DNA of 64,000 nucleotides, taken from Moritella sp. JT01 (GTDB taxonomy: Bacteria; Pseudomonadota; Gammaproteobacteria; Enterobacterales; Moritellaceae). The stretch is taken from NCBI RefSeq assembly GCF_001574435.1, contig NZ_LOCN01000003.1:62181-126180 (forward strand), given 5' to 3'. The translations under genes and the position numbers were made by a program. The notes under the pieces were generated by a model that was not told the origin of the DNA, searched no databases, and saw only the letters and a list, made by a program, of their open reading frames with translations. This document shows positions 19,166 through 28,536 of this stretch, in pieces (position 1 is the first letter of the stretch; each line of letters begins with the position of its first letter).

Positions 19166-19584
19166 AACCTTCGGAACGTAGTAAGGCACGTCAGTTTGCC
19201 ACACAAGCAATTTATCAATGGCAAATGACGCAAGAAACTGTTGCAAATATTGAACACCAATTTGTAACAGATCAAGATTTTAGTGACACAGATGCAGTTT
19301 ACTTCCGTGAATTGGTATTAGGCGTAAGCTTAAATCATGCTGAACTTGATGAGTTAATGAGCCCATTCTTATCTCGTCCTTTGAATGATTTAGACTTGGT
19401 TGAGAAAGCGATTTTACGTCTTTCTACATTTGAGCTACTAAAGCGTCAAGATGTACCTTATAAAGTTGTGATCAATGAATCTATCGAATTAGCGAAAGAT
19501 TTTGGCGCTGAAGATAGCCATAAATTCGTTAACGGCGTATTAGATAAAATTGTAAGTAAATTGCAATTACGTTTGAAAAAATAA
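19162..19584 (+). CDS. nusB: transcription antitermination factor NusB
   Basis: All-helical RNA-binding factor that works with NusE/S10 in ribosomal RNA antitermination. It has the N-terminal [17 protein letters not shown], the central [13 protein letters not shown] and the C-terminal [14 protein letters not shown] plus [11 protein letters not shown]; 140 residues. It overlaps ribH by four bases and is followed by a hairpin terminator, so the rib operon probably ends here before thiL. Confidence 0.97.
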   Translation: MKPSERSKARQFATQAIYQWQMTQETVANIEHQFVTDQDFSDTDAVYFRELVLGVSLNHAELDELMSPFLSRPLNDLDLVEKAILRLSTFELLKRQDVPYKVVINESIELAKDFGAEDSHKFVNGVLDKIVSKLQLRLKK

Positions 19585-19605
19585 TTTAATTATTTTCTTC
19601 AATAC

Positions 19606-19637
19606 AAAAAAGCTAGCACAGGTTGCTGGCTTTTTTT
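19606..19637 (+). terminator. terminator after nusB
   Basis: Stem formed by aaaaagctagca and tgctggcttttt (one G-U pair) followed by a T run, just after the nusB stop. Confidence 0.85.
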
Positions 19638-19677
19638 ATGCCTAAAATTCACTCTCTAGACATTAATTAACAATACG

Positions 19678-19723
19678 ATTAGGGCTTAATTAAAAATACA
19701 ATTAGGGCTTAATTAAAAGTACA
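19678..19723. repeat. two-copy 23-base tandem repeat upstream of thiL
   Basis: Two adjacent copies of a 23-base unit beginning attagggcttaatta, differing at one base, lie between the nusB terminator and thiL. Their function is unknown. Confidence 0.85.
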
Positions 19724-19787
19724 ATAGCAAGATTAATTGCAACCTATGCCTAAGTAGCTTGGGTATAATAATGGAAACAGCAGCACT

Positions 19788-20855
19788 ATGGCGACAGGCG
19801 AGTTTGATTTAATTGGACAATATTTTACGAATAAATCGGTTTCACGGAATGATGTCATCGCCGGTATTGGTGATGATTGTGCGATCTTGTCTGTGCCAGC
19901 GGGCAAACAGTTAGTGGTGACCACAGATACCATGGTCAGTGGTATTCATTTTCTTCGCGATGCGAGCCCTGCGGATGTGGCGCATAAATTGGTTGCAGTG
20001 AACATCAGTGATATTGCCGCGATGGGTGGGCAACCTGCGTGGGCTTCATTGGCTATCACCTTACCAAATTATGATCGAGAGTGGTTAACGGCTTTCAGTG
20101 ATTGTTTACATCAACAATTACATCGTTATGGTGTGAGTTTGATTGGTGGTGATACCACGAAAGGCAATATGACGTTGACGCTTACCTTACAAGGTTTTGT
20201 TGAGCAAGGTAAAGCCTTACCAAGGCACGGGGCCAAAGCGGGTGATTTAATTTATTGCAGTGGCACCATTGGTGATGCCGCTGCAGGCTTAAAATTACTT
20301 ATCGATGCGAATAACCCTGATAACGCTATCTCTGAAAATACCAATGAAGCATTATTAACGGGCACCGAGAAAGGTTTTTTGATTGCTCGTCATCAACGTC
20401 CGACCGCGAGAGTCAGTACGGGTCAAGCGTTGGTTGATGTTGCAAGCAGCTGTATTGATCTGTCCGATGGCTTGGCGTCAGACTTGAAACATATACTTAA
20501 TGCCTCGAGTCGTGCTTGTGGTGCTAATCTGGTGGCAAATATTGAGCTATCTGCGCTGCCGATATCAAGCGCATTGCAAACTTATGTAATTAAAGCGTTA
20601 TGGCCGCAGTATGCACTTGCTGGTGGTGATGATTATGAATTATTATTTACCGTATCGCCAGAGAATAGCGCACAACTAGAAAAAGTGATGGTTGAGCATG
20701 ATTTACCATGTACTCATATTGGTGAAATAGCCAGTGTTTCGGCTGATCAACCTAAACAAATAGAACGATCGAAACAAGTAGAACCACAAATTAACTATTT
20801 TAACGACAAGCAATTAACCTCGTTAGCTTTGCAAGGATGGGATCACTTCCAATGA
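19788..20855 (+). CDS. thiL: thiamine-monophosphate kinase
   Basis: Phosphorylates thiamine monophosphate to the active diphosphate. It has the PurM/ThiL fold signatures: MATGEFDLIGQYF start, GIGDDCAIL, TTDTMVSGIHF, VAVNISDIAAMGGQPAW, IGGDTTKGNMTLT, IDLSDGLASDLKHIL and ALAGGDDYELLFT. At 355 residues it is longer than the E. coli enzyme (325), with extra residues near TEKGFLIARHQRP and before the C-terminus. The stop overlaps the pgpA start. Confidence 0.96.
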   Translation: MATGEFDLIGQYFTNKSVSRNDVIAGIGDDCAILSVPAGKQLVVTTDTMVSGIHFLRDASPADVAHKLVAVNISDIAAMGGQPAWASLAITLPNYDREWLTAFSDCLHQQLHRYGVSLIGGDTTKGNMTLTLTLQGFVEQGKALPRHGAKAGDLIYCSGTIGDAAAGLKLLIDANNPDNAISENTNEALLTGTEKGFLIARHQRPTARVSTGQALVDVASSCIDLSDGLASDLKHILNASSRACGANLVANIELSALPISSALQTYVIKALWPQYALAGGDDYELLFTVSPENSAQLEKVMVEHDLPCTHIGEIASVSADQPKQIERSKQVEPQINYFNDKQLTSLALQGWDHFQ

Positions 20856-21355
20856 AAAAAGATTTTTTATCACCAGAATTACAAAAATTAAACTACGCCA
20901 ACCCAGTGCATCTCGCCGCTGTTGGTTTTGGTAGTGGTTTATTTCCTAAAGCGCCAGGTACGATGGGAACGCTTGTTGCTATCCCGTTGTATTTACTGAT
21001 GACGAGCGTCTTAGAGTTGGGCTTATGGCAATATATCGGCATTGTGGCGTTGGCGTCAGTGATTGGTGTATATATTTGCGCGAGTGCCAGTAAAGCGATG
21101 GGCGTACACGATCATGGCGCTATCGTTTGGGATGAAATTGCCGGTTATGGCATTACCATGATTGCGGCCCCACAAGGCTGGGTTTGGGTTATTCTCGGTT
21201 TTGCGCTATTTCGATTTTTTGACATTGTGAAACCAGGACCGATTGGTTGGTTGGATAGAAATACCCATGGTGGTTTTGGTATTATGGTTGATGATGTACT
21301 GGCTGGTGTGTTTGCTTTAGCGGGTGTTCAACTTATTTATTACATTACGCTGTAA
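20852..21355 (+). CDS. pgpA: phosphatidylglycerophosphatase A
   Basis: Inner-membrane enzyme that dephosphorylates phosphatidylglycerophosphate. Family signatures are GFGSGLFPKAPGTMGT near the N-terminus, DHGAIVWDEIAGYGITM in the middle and DIVKPGPIGWLDRNTHGGFGIMVDDVLAG; three to four hydrophobic segments. The ATG at 20852 shares ATGA with the thiL stop; an alternative in-frame ATG at 20837 lies inside thiL. It is 167 residues and the last gene before a strong terminator. Confidence 0.96.
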   Translation: MKKDFLSPELQKLNYANPVHLAAVGFGSGLFPKAPGTMGTLVAIPLYLLMTSVLELGLWQYIGIVALASVIGVYICASASKAMGVHDHGAIVWDEIAGYGITMIAAPQGWVWVILGFALFRFFDIVKPGPIGWLDRNTHGGFGIMVDDVLAGVFALAGVQLIYYITL

Positions 21356-21360
21356 AATTC

Positions 21361-21401
21361 AAAAAGGCGCTACTTGATATTAATCGAGTAGCGCCTTTTT
21401 T
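21361..21401. terminator. bidirectional terminator between pgpA and dxs
   Basis: Fourteen-base perfect stem (aaaaaggcgctact, 21361-21374, with 21387-21400) with A and T tracts at the two ends, between convergent genes. Confidence 0.95.
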
Positions 21402-21429
21402 AATGGCGATCAATTTGTAATCATTAACA

Positions 21430-23295
21430 TTATAGGGCGATGAACGCCTTAATGCTCGCTTCAATACCAATATCGTCTAGGCCTAATTCAGCGTAGATCT
21501 CATCTTGAGTACCTTGGTGAATAAACTTATCTGGCAGACCTAAGTTTAATGTTGGTGTCATTAACTTATTCGCCATTAGGTATTCATTCACACCAGAACC
21601 GGCACCGCCCATGATCGCACCATCTTCGATAGTGACTAAGATATCATGGCTATTCGCCATCTCAGCTAACAATACTTCATCTAAGGGTTTGGCAAAACGC
21701 ATATCCACAACGGTTGCATTTAAACGTTCAGCTGCTGGAATAGCTTTATGCATTAACGTACCGAAACATAAGATCGCTACTTTTTCGCCTTGACGACGAA
21801 CGATACCTTTACCGATTTCAAATTCAGTAAATGCTTGTTCAACGTCAATACCAGTGCCACTACCACGTGGGTAACGTACTGCGGCAGGACCATTATACTG
21901 GTAGCCCGTATGCAGCATTTGACGACATTCATTTTCGTCACTTGGCGTCATGATCACCATTTTAGGAATACAGCGCATAAAGCTAATATCAAATGCGCCT
22001 TGGTGAGTTTGACCATCTGCGCCTACTAGACCAGCACGGTCAATGGCAAATAATACTGGAATATCTTGGATCGCCACATCGTGGATTAGTTGATCATAAC
22101 CACGTTGTAAAAACGTAGAGTAAATAGCAACCACAGGTTTATGACCACCAATCGCGAGACCTGCTGCGAAAGTCACACAGTGTTGTTCGGCAATCGCGAC
22201 ATCAAAATATTGCTTTGGATAAGTCTCAGAGAACTTGATCATACCCGAGCCTGCGCCCATTGCTGGTGTCACTGCGGCTAGCTTGTTGTCTGTTGCTGCT
22301 ACATCACATAACCAATTACCAAATATCTTTGAGAAAGTTGGTTTTGATGGGGCTGCGACTGGCAATGTATCTTCTTCAGGATTGAATTTAGGCACTGCAT
22401 GGTAACCAAGCTGATCTTGCTCGGCAGGCGCGTAACCTTTCCCTTTTTTGGTGATTACGTGTAAGAATTGTGGGCCTTTAAGACTACGCATATTACGCAG
22501 CGTTTCAACCAAGCCATTGACATCATGACCATCAATCGGACCAATATAGTTAAATCCGAATTCTTCAAATAATGTGCTCGGTACCACCATGCCTTTTAAA
22601 TGTTCTTCGGCGCGACGGGCAAGCTCTTTAATTGGTGGAATACCTGACAGTACTCTCTTACCGTTTTCACGGAAATTTGAGTAAGCAACACCAGACAATA
22701 ATTTTGCTAAGTGTTTGTTTACTGCACCGACATTTTCTGAAATAGACATGTCGTTATCATTTAAAATAACCAGTACATCTTTGTCAATATGGCCTGCATG
22801 GTTTAACGCTTCAAATGCCATACCACCGGTAATAGCACCATCACCAATAATGGCGACTGTTTTACGGTTTTTATCTTCTTGATCTGCAGCAACCGCAAGA
22901 CCGAGAGCCGCGCTGATTGAAGTTGATGAATGACCAACATTGAGGTGGTCGTATTCACTTTCATCACGCCAAGGGAATGGATGTAGTCCCCCTTTTTGGC
23001 GGATCGTTGACATACGGTCACGGCGACCCGTTAAAATTTTGTGCGGGTAGGCTTGATGACCTACATCCCATAATAATTTGTCGAATGGGGTATTGTAAAC
23101 ATAATGCAGGGCAACGGTTAATTCTACGACACCTAAGCCTGAAGCAAAGTGACCGCCACTTTTACCGACGGTGTGTAATAAATAGCTACGCAGTTCATCA
23201 CATAAGTCATTCAGACGATCTGCTGGTAATTGGCGCAACTCTTCTGGGATGTCTGCTAATGCCAATGTAGGGTAATTCGAAATATCTAAGCTCAT
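21430..23295 (-). CDS. dxs: 1-deoxy-D-xylulose-5-phosphate synthase
   Basis: Thiamine-diphosphate enzyme joining pyruvate and glyceraldehyde-3-phosphate, the entry step of the MEP isoprenoid pathway. It has [23 protein letters not shown], the thiamine-diphosphate motif [18 protein letters not shown] ending in NDNDMSIS, and the transketolase-type [17 protein letters not shown]. The length of 621 residues is standard. It follows ispA by 32 bases on the same strand, forming the common xseB-ispA-dxs operon. Confidence 0.98.
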   Translation of the reverse strand: MSLDISNYPTLALADIPEELRQLPADRLNDLCDELRSYLLHTVGKSGGHFASGLGVVELTVALHYVYNTPFDKLLWDVGHQAYPHKILTGRRDRMSTIRQKGGLHPFPWRDESEYDHLNVGHSSTSISAALGLAVAADQEDKNRKTVAIIGDGAITGGMAFEALNHAGHIDKDVLVILNDNDMSISENVGAVNKHLAKLLSGVAYSNFRENGKRVLSGIPPIKELARRAEEHLKGMVVPSTLFEEFGFNYIGPIDGHDVNGLVETLRNMRSLKGPQFLHVITKKGKGYAPAEQDQLGYHAVPKFNPEEDTLPVAAPSKPTFSKIFGNWLCDVAATDNKLAAVTPAMGAGSGMIKFSETYPKQYFDVAIAEQHCVTFAAGLAIGGHKPVVAIYSTFLQRGYDQLIHDVAIQDIPVLFAIDRAGLVGADGQTHQGAFDISFMRCIPKMVIMTPSDENECRQMLHTGYQYNGPAAVRYPRGSGTGIDVEQAFTEFEIGKGIVRRQGEKVAILCFGTLMHKAIPAAERLNATVVDMRFAKPLDEVLLAEMANSHDILVTIEDGAIMGGAGSGVNEYLMANKLMTPTLNLGLPDKFIHQGTQDEIYAELGLDDIGIEASIKAFIAL

Positions 23296-23327
23296 AATTT
23301 TATAATTTTATACTTTGTTAGAATCAG

Positions 23328-24218
23328 TTACTTATTTCGCTCGATGATGTACTGCGTAAATAAAGCGAGAACGGTCGTATCATGCGGAATTATTTCTAAG
23401 GCGAACATCGCTTGTTGATACAGTGCTTGGGCTTTTTCTTGTGCCCCAGCTAAGCCGAGTAATGCAGGGTATGTTGATTTATTTAATTCAACATCTGAAC
23501 CTTGAGGTTTACCGAGCGTTTCAGTATCACTGATTATATCGAGAATGTCATCTTGTACTTGGAATGCTAAACCAATAGCATTCGACCATTTATCCAGCGC
23601 TGCTAATAATTCAACCGAGCAATGTGGTGATGCGAGGCAACCCAGTTTTGCTGCACAATTAATAAGTGCCCCCGTTTTATTATTGTGGATAGCTTCTAGT
23701 TGTGCCAGTGAGATCTGTTTATCAGTCGCGGCTAGATCCATTGCTTGACCACCACACATACCACTATAGCCACTGGCTTGGGTCAGTGATTTCAGCATTG
23801 CCAAACGATTTTTTTCAGCTACAGGTGCCAGTGCGCAATCAAGTAATAATTCAAAAGCAAAAGGTTGCAGTGCATCACCGGCTAAGATAGCGGTAGCATG
23901 ATCGAATTTAATATGGCAAGTCGGTTGACCGCGGCGTAAGTCATCATCGTCCATTGCAGGTAAATCATCATGAATTAATGAATACGCATGAATTGATTCG
24001 ACTGCGGCGGCTGGACCATCAAGGTCGCTAAGGTTTACGCCTAGCATTTCGCCCACGGCATATACGATCACTGGGCGAATACGTTTACCACCTTGTAACA
24101 GGCCATATTCCATCGCGGCTGCAAGTTGGGTGTCATGTGTTGGTAGCAAGTTTATTTGCTGTTGCAAATAGCCATTGATACGACCCTGATATTGGGTAAT
24201 AGAATTTGAAAGCTGCAC
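23328..24218 (-). CDS. ispA: farnesyl diphosphate synthase
   Basis: Adds isopentenyl diphosphate to allylic diphosphates to form the C15 precursor of quinones and undecaprenyl lipids. Both aspartate-rich motifs are visible: LIHDDLPAMDDDDLRRG and FQVQDDILDI; GGKRIRP binds diphosphate. It has 296 residues, as in E. coli. It begins with GTG at 24218, three bases after the xseB stop, and lies upstream of dxs. Confidence 0.97.
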   Translation of the reverse strand: MQLSNSITQYQGRINGYLQQQINLLPTHDTQLAAAMEYGLLQGGKRIRPVIVYAVGEMLGVNLSDLDGPAAAVESIHAYSLIHDDLPAMDDDDLRRGQPTCHIKFDHATAILAGDALQPFAFELLLDCALAPVAEKNRLAMLKSLTQASGYSGMCGGQAMDLAATDKQISLAQLEAIHNNKTGALINCAAKLGCLASPHCSVELLAALDKWSNAIGLAFQVQDDILDIISDTETLGKPQGSDVELNKSTYPALLGLAGAQEKAQALYQQAMFALEIIPHDTTVLALFTQYIIERNK

Positions 24219-24221
24219 TAT

Positions 24222-24467
24222 TTAATTACTACTGTCAGAATTGAAGGGAGAAAGCGTTTGCTGGTCACCGTCGGCGAGTAATATGGCTACTTGCTGTTCA
24301 GCATGCTGAAGTTTCTGCGAGCTCGCGCGTGTTAAACTAATACCACGTTCAAATTGCTTTAACGCATTATCAAGCTCACAATCACCTTGCTCTAGACTGT
24401 TCACAATAGTCTCTAGCTCTGTAATAGACGCTTCGAACGTCATATTTTCTGGTTTTTTTACCGCCAT
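24222..24467 (-). CDS. xseB: exodeoxyribonuclease VII small subunit
   Basis: Small helical partner of XseA. It has the typical MTFEASITELETIVNSLEQGDCELDNALKQFE pattern (here broken by no indels) and 81 residues. It is the first gene of the xseB-ispA-dxs unit; GAGGG precedes the ATG. xseA is not in this window. Confidence 0.95.
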   Translation of the reverse strand: MAVKKPENMTFEASITELETIVNSLEQGDCELDNALKQFERGISLTRASSQKLQHAEQQVAILLADGDQQTLSPFNSDSSN

Positions 24468-24652
24468 CGGGTGTCCCTCTGATAATATACTCAGGTATTA
24501 TACCCAAGTTAATAAGGTATATACAGCTTAACTGTGCGATGGCAGTAATAAGCAAGATAAGATTACTTAAGAATTTTGTGTGTTTGCCGATATAGATCGA
24601 TGAATACACTCGTTAGACATTTGATGATAATTTGCTTGGGATGGGGAATGTT

Positions 24653-25417
24653 GTGGATTTAGCAACTTTAATAGGGTTAGTTGGCTCGTTTGCGTTTGTA
24701 GTGATGGCAATGGTGCTGGGCGGTGATATAAGTACGTTTGTTGATACGCAATCGATATTGATTGTATTTGTTGGTTCATTGTTTGTGGTATTAATGCATT
24801 TTAATTTTGGCCAATTTTTAGCCGCAGCAAAAATCGCCGTAAAAGCATTCATGTTTAAAATAGATAAACCAGAAGAATTAATCGAACAAGCGGTTGAAAT
24901 GGCGGATGCAGCACGTAAAGGTGGGTTCTTAGCGCTCGAAGAAGCTGAAGTTAAGAATGCATTTATGCAGAAGGGGATCGATTTATTAGTGGATGGTCAC
25001 GATGCAACCGTGGTAAGTCAGACATTGCAAAAAGACATTAAACTGACCACGGCTCGCCATAAAGCAGGTATTCATGTATTTAATATGATTGGTGAAGTAG
25101 CCCCGGCGATGGGGATGATTGGTACGCTGATTGGTCTGGTGGCGATGTTATCTAATATGGATGATCCAAAATCCATTGGTCCGGCAATGGCGGTGGCCTT
25201 GCTAACAACATTATATGGCGCGGTTTTTGCCAATATGATTGCTATCCCGATTGCGGGTAAATTAAAATTGCGTTCTGAAGAGGAAATGCTGAATAATACT
25301 CTGATTATGGATGCAATTTTAGGCATTCAAGAAGGACGTAATCCGCGGGTTATCGAAAGTTTATTAAAGAATTACCTTCATTCATCAAAACGAGGATTGG
25401 CGGATACAGACGTTTAG
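24653..25417 (+). CDS. pomA: sodium-type flagellar motor stator protein PomA
   Basis: MotA-family stator subunit with four transmembrane segments. The N-terminal pair is DLATLIGLVGSFAFVVMAM and ILIVFVGSLFVVLM. The cytoplasmic loop contains EMADAARKGGFLALEE, and the C-terminal pair includes APAMGMIGTLIGLVAML and MAVALLTTLYGAVFANM. The GTG at 24653 gives MDLATL and 254 residues, matching Vibrio PomA; earlier in-frame TTG and ATG codons would add an unsupported tail. GGGGA at 24643 serves as ribosome site. It is followed by pomB after 41 bases. Confidence 0.95.
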   Translation: MDLATLIGLVGSFAFVVMAMVLGGDISTFVDTQSILIVFVGSLFVVLMHFNFGQFLAAAKIAVKAFMFKIDKPEELIEQAVEMADAARKGGFLALEEAEVKNAFMQKGIDLLVDGHDATVVSQTLQKDIKLTTARHKAGIHVFNMIGEVAPAMGMIGTLIGLVAMLSNMDDPKSIGPAMAVALLTTLYGAVFANMIAIPIAGKLKLRSEEEMLNNTLIMDAILGIQEGRNPRVIESLLKNYLHSSKRGLADTDV

Positions 25418-25458
25418 TTTACACCATGATGACCGCTGAATAAGTAGAGAGATAACGT

Positions 25459-26376
25459 ATGTCTGATGAATGTGATTGCCCACCCCCAGGCCTCCCCGCG
25501 TGGATGGGTACCTTTGCCGATTTAATGAGCCTGTTAATGTGCTTCTTTGTATTACTATTGTCATTTTCTGAGATGGATGTAGTGAAATTTAAGCAGATTG
25601 CGGGGTCTATGCAATTTGCTTTTGGTGTACAAAATCAAATTGATGTAAAGAATATTCCCAAGGGTACGACGGTGATTGCACAAGAATTTCGTCCTGGCCG
25701 ACCGGATCCCACGCCGATTGAAACCATTATGCAGCACACCATTGATAATAGTGAAGCGGAGTTAGACTTCAAAGATGGCGAAGATCAAAATGCGGGAGGT
25801 AAGAATAAACGCGAAGAAGAAAGTAATGGTGGTAAATCACCAGAAACGTCGACCCGTGATAATACGCCAACAGAAAATGTCGAAGTAACGGAAGATACCA
25901 GTGAGCTAGTCAAGGCTCTCGCGGAAGCCTTAAAAGAAGAAGTCGATAGTGGTGGTGTTGAGGTTGAAAACTTGGGGCAACAAATCATCATTCGTATTAA
26001 TGAAAAGGGTTCATTTCCAGCTGGTTCTGCCTTTTTACAACCTCGCTTTCGTCCCGTGATCCAAAAGGTCGCACAGCTATTAGCGACGATACCGGGGATA
26101 ATTACGGTTGCCGGACACACAGGTAAAGAAAAGTTACATTCAGAGCTTTATCGCTCTAAATGGGATTTGTCGAGCCAACGTGCGGTTTCTGTGGCACATG
26201 AGATGTTAAAGGTTAAAGAATTCAATGAGAACCGCTTAATTGTGCAAGGCATGGCAGATACCCAACCATTGACGGATAAAGAAAGTGAATTACGCCGTAA
26301 CCGCCGTGTAGAAATTAGTATTATGCAAGGTAAAGCGAAACTATCAGAGCCACTCAGTGTGATGACGGACAAGTAG
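25459..26376 (+). CDS. pomB: sodium-type flagellar motor stator protein PomB
   Basis: MotB-family stator subunit. A single transmembrane helix (about 14-36, PAWMGTFADLMSLLMCFF) holds Asp21, the ion-binding residue. A charged, acidic/Asn-rich linker (about 95-150) precedes the OmpA-like peptidoglycan-binding domain (TVAGHTGKEKLHSELYRSKWDLSS..., ending NRRVEISIM); 305 residues. The pairing with PomA and resemblance to Vibrio proteins point to a Na+-driven polar flagellum, consistent with the flagellin-sugar genes at the start of the window. Confidence 0.95.
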   Translation: MSDECDCPPPGLPAWMGTFADLMSLLMCFFVLLLSFSEMDVVKFKQIAGSMQFAFGVQNQIDVKNIPKGTTVIAQEFRPGRPDPTPIETIMQHTIDNSEAELDFKDGEDQNAGGKNKREEESNGGKSPETSTRDNTPTENVEVTEDTSELVKALAEALKEEVDSGGVEVENLGQQIIIRINEKGSFPAGSAFLQPRFRPVIQKVAQLLATIPGIITVAGHTGKEKLHSELYRSKWDLSSQRAVSVAHEMLKVKEFNENRLIVQGMADTQPLTDKESELRRNRRVEISIMQGKAKLSEPLSVMTDK

Positions 26377-26420
26377 TCTTCGTACTTTATTTGTTGGTTG
26401 GCGGGTAAGCGGCTCATAAC

Positions 26421-26460
26421 AAAAAGGCTCATCACATAACGTTATGTGATGAGCCTTTTT
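26421..26460. terminator. 40-base perfect palindromic terminator after pomB
   Basis: Two 20-base arms beginning aaaaaggctcatcacataac meet with no unpaired spacer, and the distal arm ends in a T tract. It is perfectly symmetrical, so it could act in both directions. Confidence 0.93.
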
Positions 26461-26787
26461 ATTTGAGCGGTGGTTTAGCTGTTGATCCAGCTGGTTATTT
26501 TCCTGTCATAAGTATTAATACTGATGGATTGTGGAGTATATGTTCGAATAAGGAGTAATTAAGTATATTAATGTCACATTTAGATACTTAATCTTAATAA
26601 TTATCGAATTGCAGGTATTAACGGTTGTCGATTGATGATAGTTTGGAATTAATAGCAATTAACTGAATTAATTGCTATTGTCGAGACTACTACTTTAGAG
26701 ATGTTTGATATTTATGTAATAAAAATATCAAACAAACTCTAAAGATCATGGATGTAATGGATGTAATTGTCGTACAGGAGTTTGTAC
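26461..26787 (+). promoter_or_regulatory. oppA upstream/leader region with two hairpins
   Basis: A long AT-rich gap before oppA. It contains a 12-base inverted repeat (aatagcaattaa, 26651-26662, with 26668-26679). It also has a larger two-part hairpin: ctttagag at 26693-26700 pairs with 26737-26744, and gtttgatattt at 26703-26713 pairs with 26723-26733. The second ends 43 bases before the oppA start and could lie in the mRNA leader. No promoter was assigned with confidence. Confidence 0.6.
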
Positions 26788-28452
26788 ATGTTAAAAAATA
26801 AAATAACCCGCACCTTATTGGTTGCTACTAGTCTATCTCTTACCTTAGCTGCTTGTAGTGATAAGCCTGAAGAAAAAACCATTGTTAAAAAATCGCCGGA
26901 TGCATCTGCTAGCACTGAAATTAAATTAGCGAAAGTTCAAGAACTGGTACGTAATAACGGCTCGGAAGTGGCTTCTTTAGACCCGCATAAATCTGAAGGT
27001 GTACCAGCAGCACATGTTATTCGTGATTTATTAGAAGGCCTAGTAAACCAAGATAGTGATGGTAATACCATTCCCGGTGTTGCTGTAAGTTGGGAAACCA
27101 AAGATAACAAAACATATACCTTCCACCTGCGTCAAGATGCAAAATGGTCCAATGGTGATCCGGTAACGGCGGACGATTTTGTATATAGCTTCCAGCGCGC
27201 TGTTGATCCAAATACAGCATCGCCTTATTCATGGTATTTTGAAATGACAACCATGAAAAATGCGGCAGATATTATAGCGGGCAAGAAAGACAAATCTACG
27301 CTTGGCGTGAAAGCGTTAGATGCATATACTTTAGAAATTAATCTTGACAGCGCAATCCCATATTTTGTGATGATGATGGGTCATACCACAACGAAGCCTG
27401 TGCATAAGGCAACCATTGAAAAATATGGTGAGAAATGGACTAAAGCAGAGAATTTTGTTGGTAATGGTGCATATGTGCTAAGCAATTGGGTCGTTAACGA
27501 GCGTCTTGAACTGGTTCGCAATGAACAATACTGGGATAATGCCAATACTAAGTTAACAAAAGTCACTTTCCTGCCGATTGAAAGCCAAGTGGCGGCAATG
27601 AATCGCTTCCTCGCGGGTGAAATTGATATGACTTATGAGCTGCCAAACGAGCATTTCCGTAACCTGCAAAAAGAACATCCCGAATCGGTTTCAATCAAAG
27701 GCGATCTTTGTACTTATTACTACAATTTTAATACCCATAAACCGCCTTTCGATGATGTGCGTGTACGTAAAGCAATTTCATACAGTATTGACCGCGGTAT
27801 TATCTCGGATATTATTCTTGGACAAGGTCAAAAACCTGCATATTTCTTAACGCCTGAAATTGTGGCCAATTTTAGCCCTGAACTGCCAGCATACGGTAAA
27901 ATTACTCAAGATGAACGTAATGCTAAGGCTAAAACTCTGTTGGAAGAAGCGGGTTATAATGACTCTAATCCACTGCAATTCAGCCTGCTTTATAATACAT
28001 CAGATAACCACAAAAAGATTGCTGTAGCAATCGCTTCAATGTGGAAGAAAAACTTAGGTGTTGACGTAATACTTGAAAACCAAGAGTGGAAAACTTACCT
28101 AGAATCGAAAAAACAAGGTGATTTCCAAGTCGCTCGTGCCGGTTGGTGTGGTGACTATAATGAAGCATCGACCTTTACTTCGCTGATGGAAGGTAAAAAC
28201 ACTACAGGTGGTATCCACTATCAGAGTGCTGAATACGACAAGCTTACGGCTGATGCCCTTCGCGCCACGTCTGAAGAGCAACGTCAGGCACTTTACTACG
28301 CACAAGAAGCCCTTCTGGCAAAAGATATGCCACTCGCTCCAATCTATCAGTATGTTAAAGCGCGCCTAGTTAACCCACATGTTGGTGGCTACGCGAAGAA
28401 TAACGCTGAAGACAAACTTTATTCTAAAGATATGTACATCATCGCAGAATAA
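26788..28452 (+). CDS. oppA: oligopeptide ABC transporter, substrate-binding lipoprotein
   Basis: Binds peptides and delivers them to OppBCDF. A lipoprotein signal ends in LAAC with Cys23. The SBP family-5 body includes GLVNQDSDGNTIPGVAVSWE, TFHLRQDAKWSNGDPVTADDF and DDVRVRKAISYSIDR; 554 residues. Although many enterobacterial OppA proteins are soluble periplasmic proteins, a lipobox is visible here. The ATG at 26788 follows CAGGAG at 26774. It is first in the oppABCDF operon. Confidence 0.95.
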   Translation: MLKNKITRTLLVATSLSLTLAACSDKPEEKTIVKKSPDASASTEIKLAKVQELVRNNGSEVASLDPHKSEGVPAAHVIRDLLEGLVNQDSDGNTIPGVAVSWETKDNKTYTFHLRQDAKWSNGDPVTADDFVYSFQRAVDPNTASPYSWYFEMTTMKNAADIIAGKKDKSTLGVKALDAYTLEINLDSAIPYFVMMMGHTTTKPVHKATIEKYGEKWTKAENFVGNGAYVLSNWVVNERLELVRNEQYWDNANTKLTKVTFLPIESQVAAMNRFLAGEIDMTYELPNEHFRNLQKEHPESVSIKGDLCTYYYNFNTHKPPFDDVRVRKAISYSIDRGIISDIILGQGQKPAYFLTPEIVANFSPELPAYGKITQDERNAKAKTLLEEAGYNDSNPLQFSLLYNTSDNHKKIAVAIASMWKKNLGVDVILENQEWKTYLESKKQGDFQVARAGWCGDYNEASTFTSLMEGKNTTGGIHYQSAEYDKLTADALRATSEEQRQALYYAQEALLAKDMPLAPIYQYVKARLVNPHVGGYAKNNAEDKLYSKDMYIIAE

Positions 28453-28536
28453 ATACCTCTTGTAATATGGTACTGCATGCATACAGCTGTATGCAGTATT
28501 TTGTTACATTGAAATAATCATAGATTGAGTGAAATT

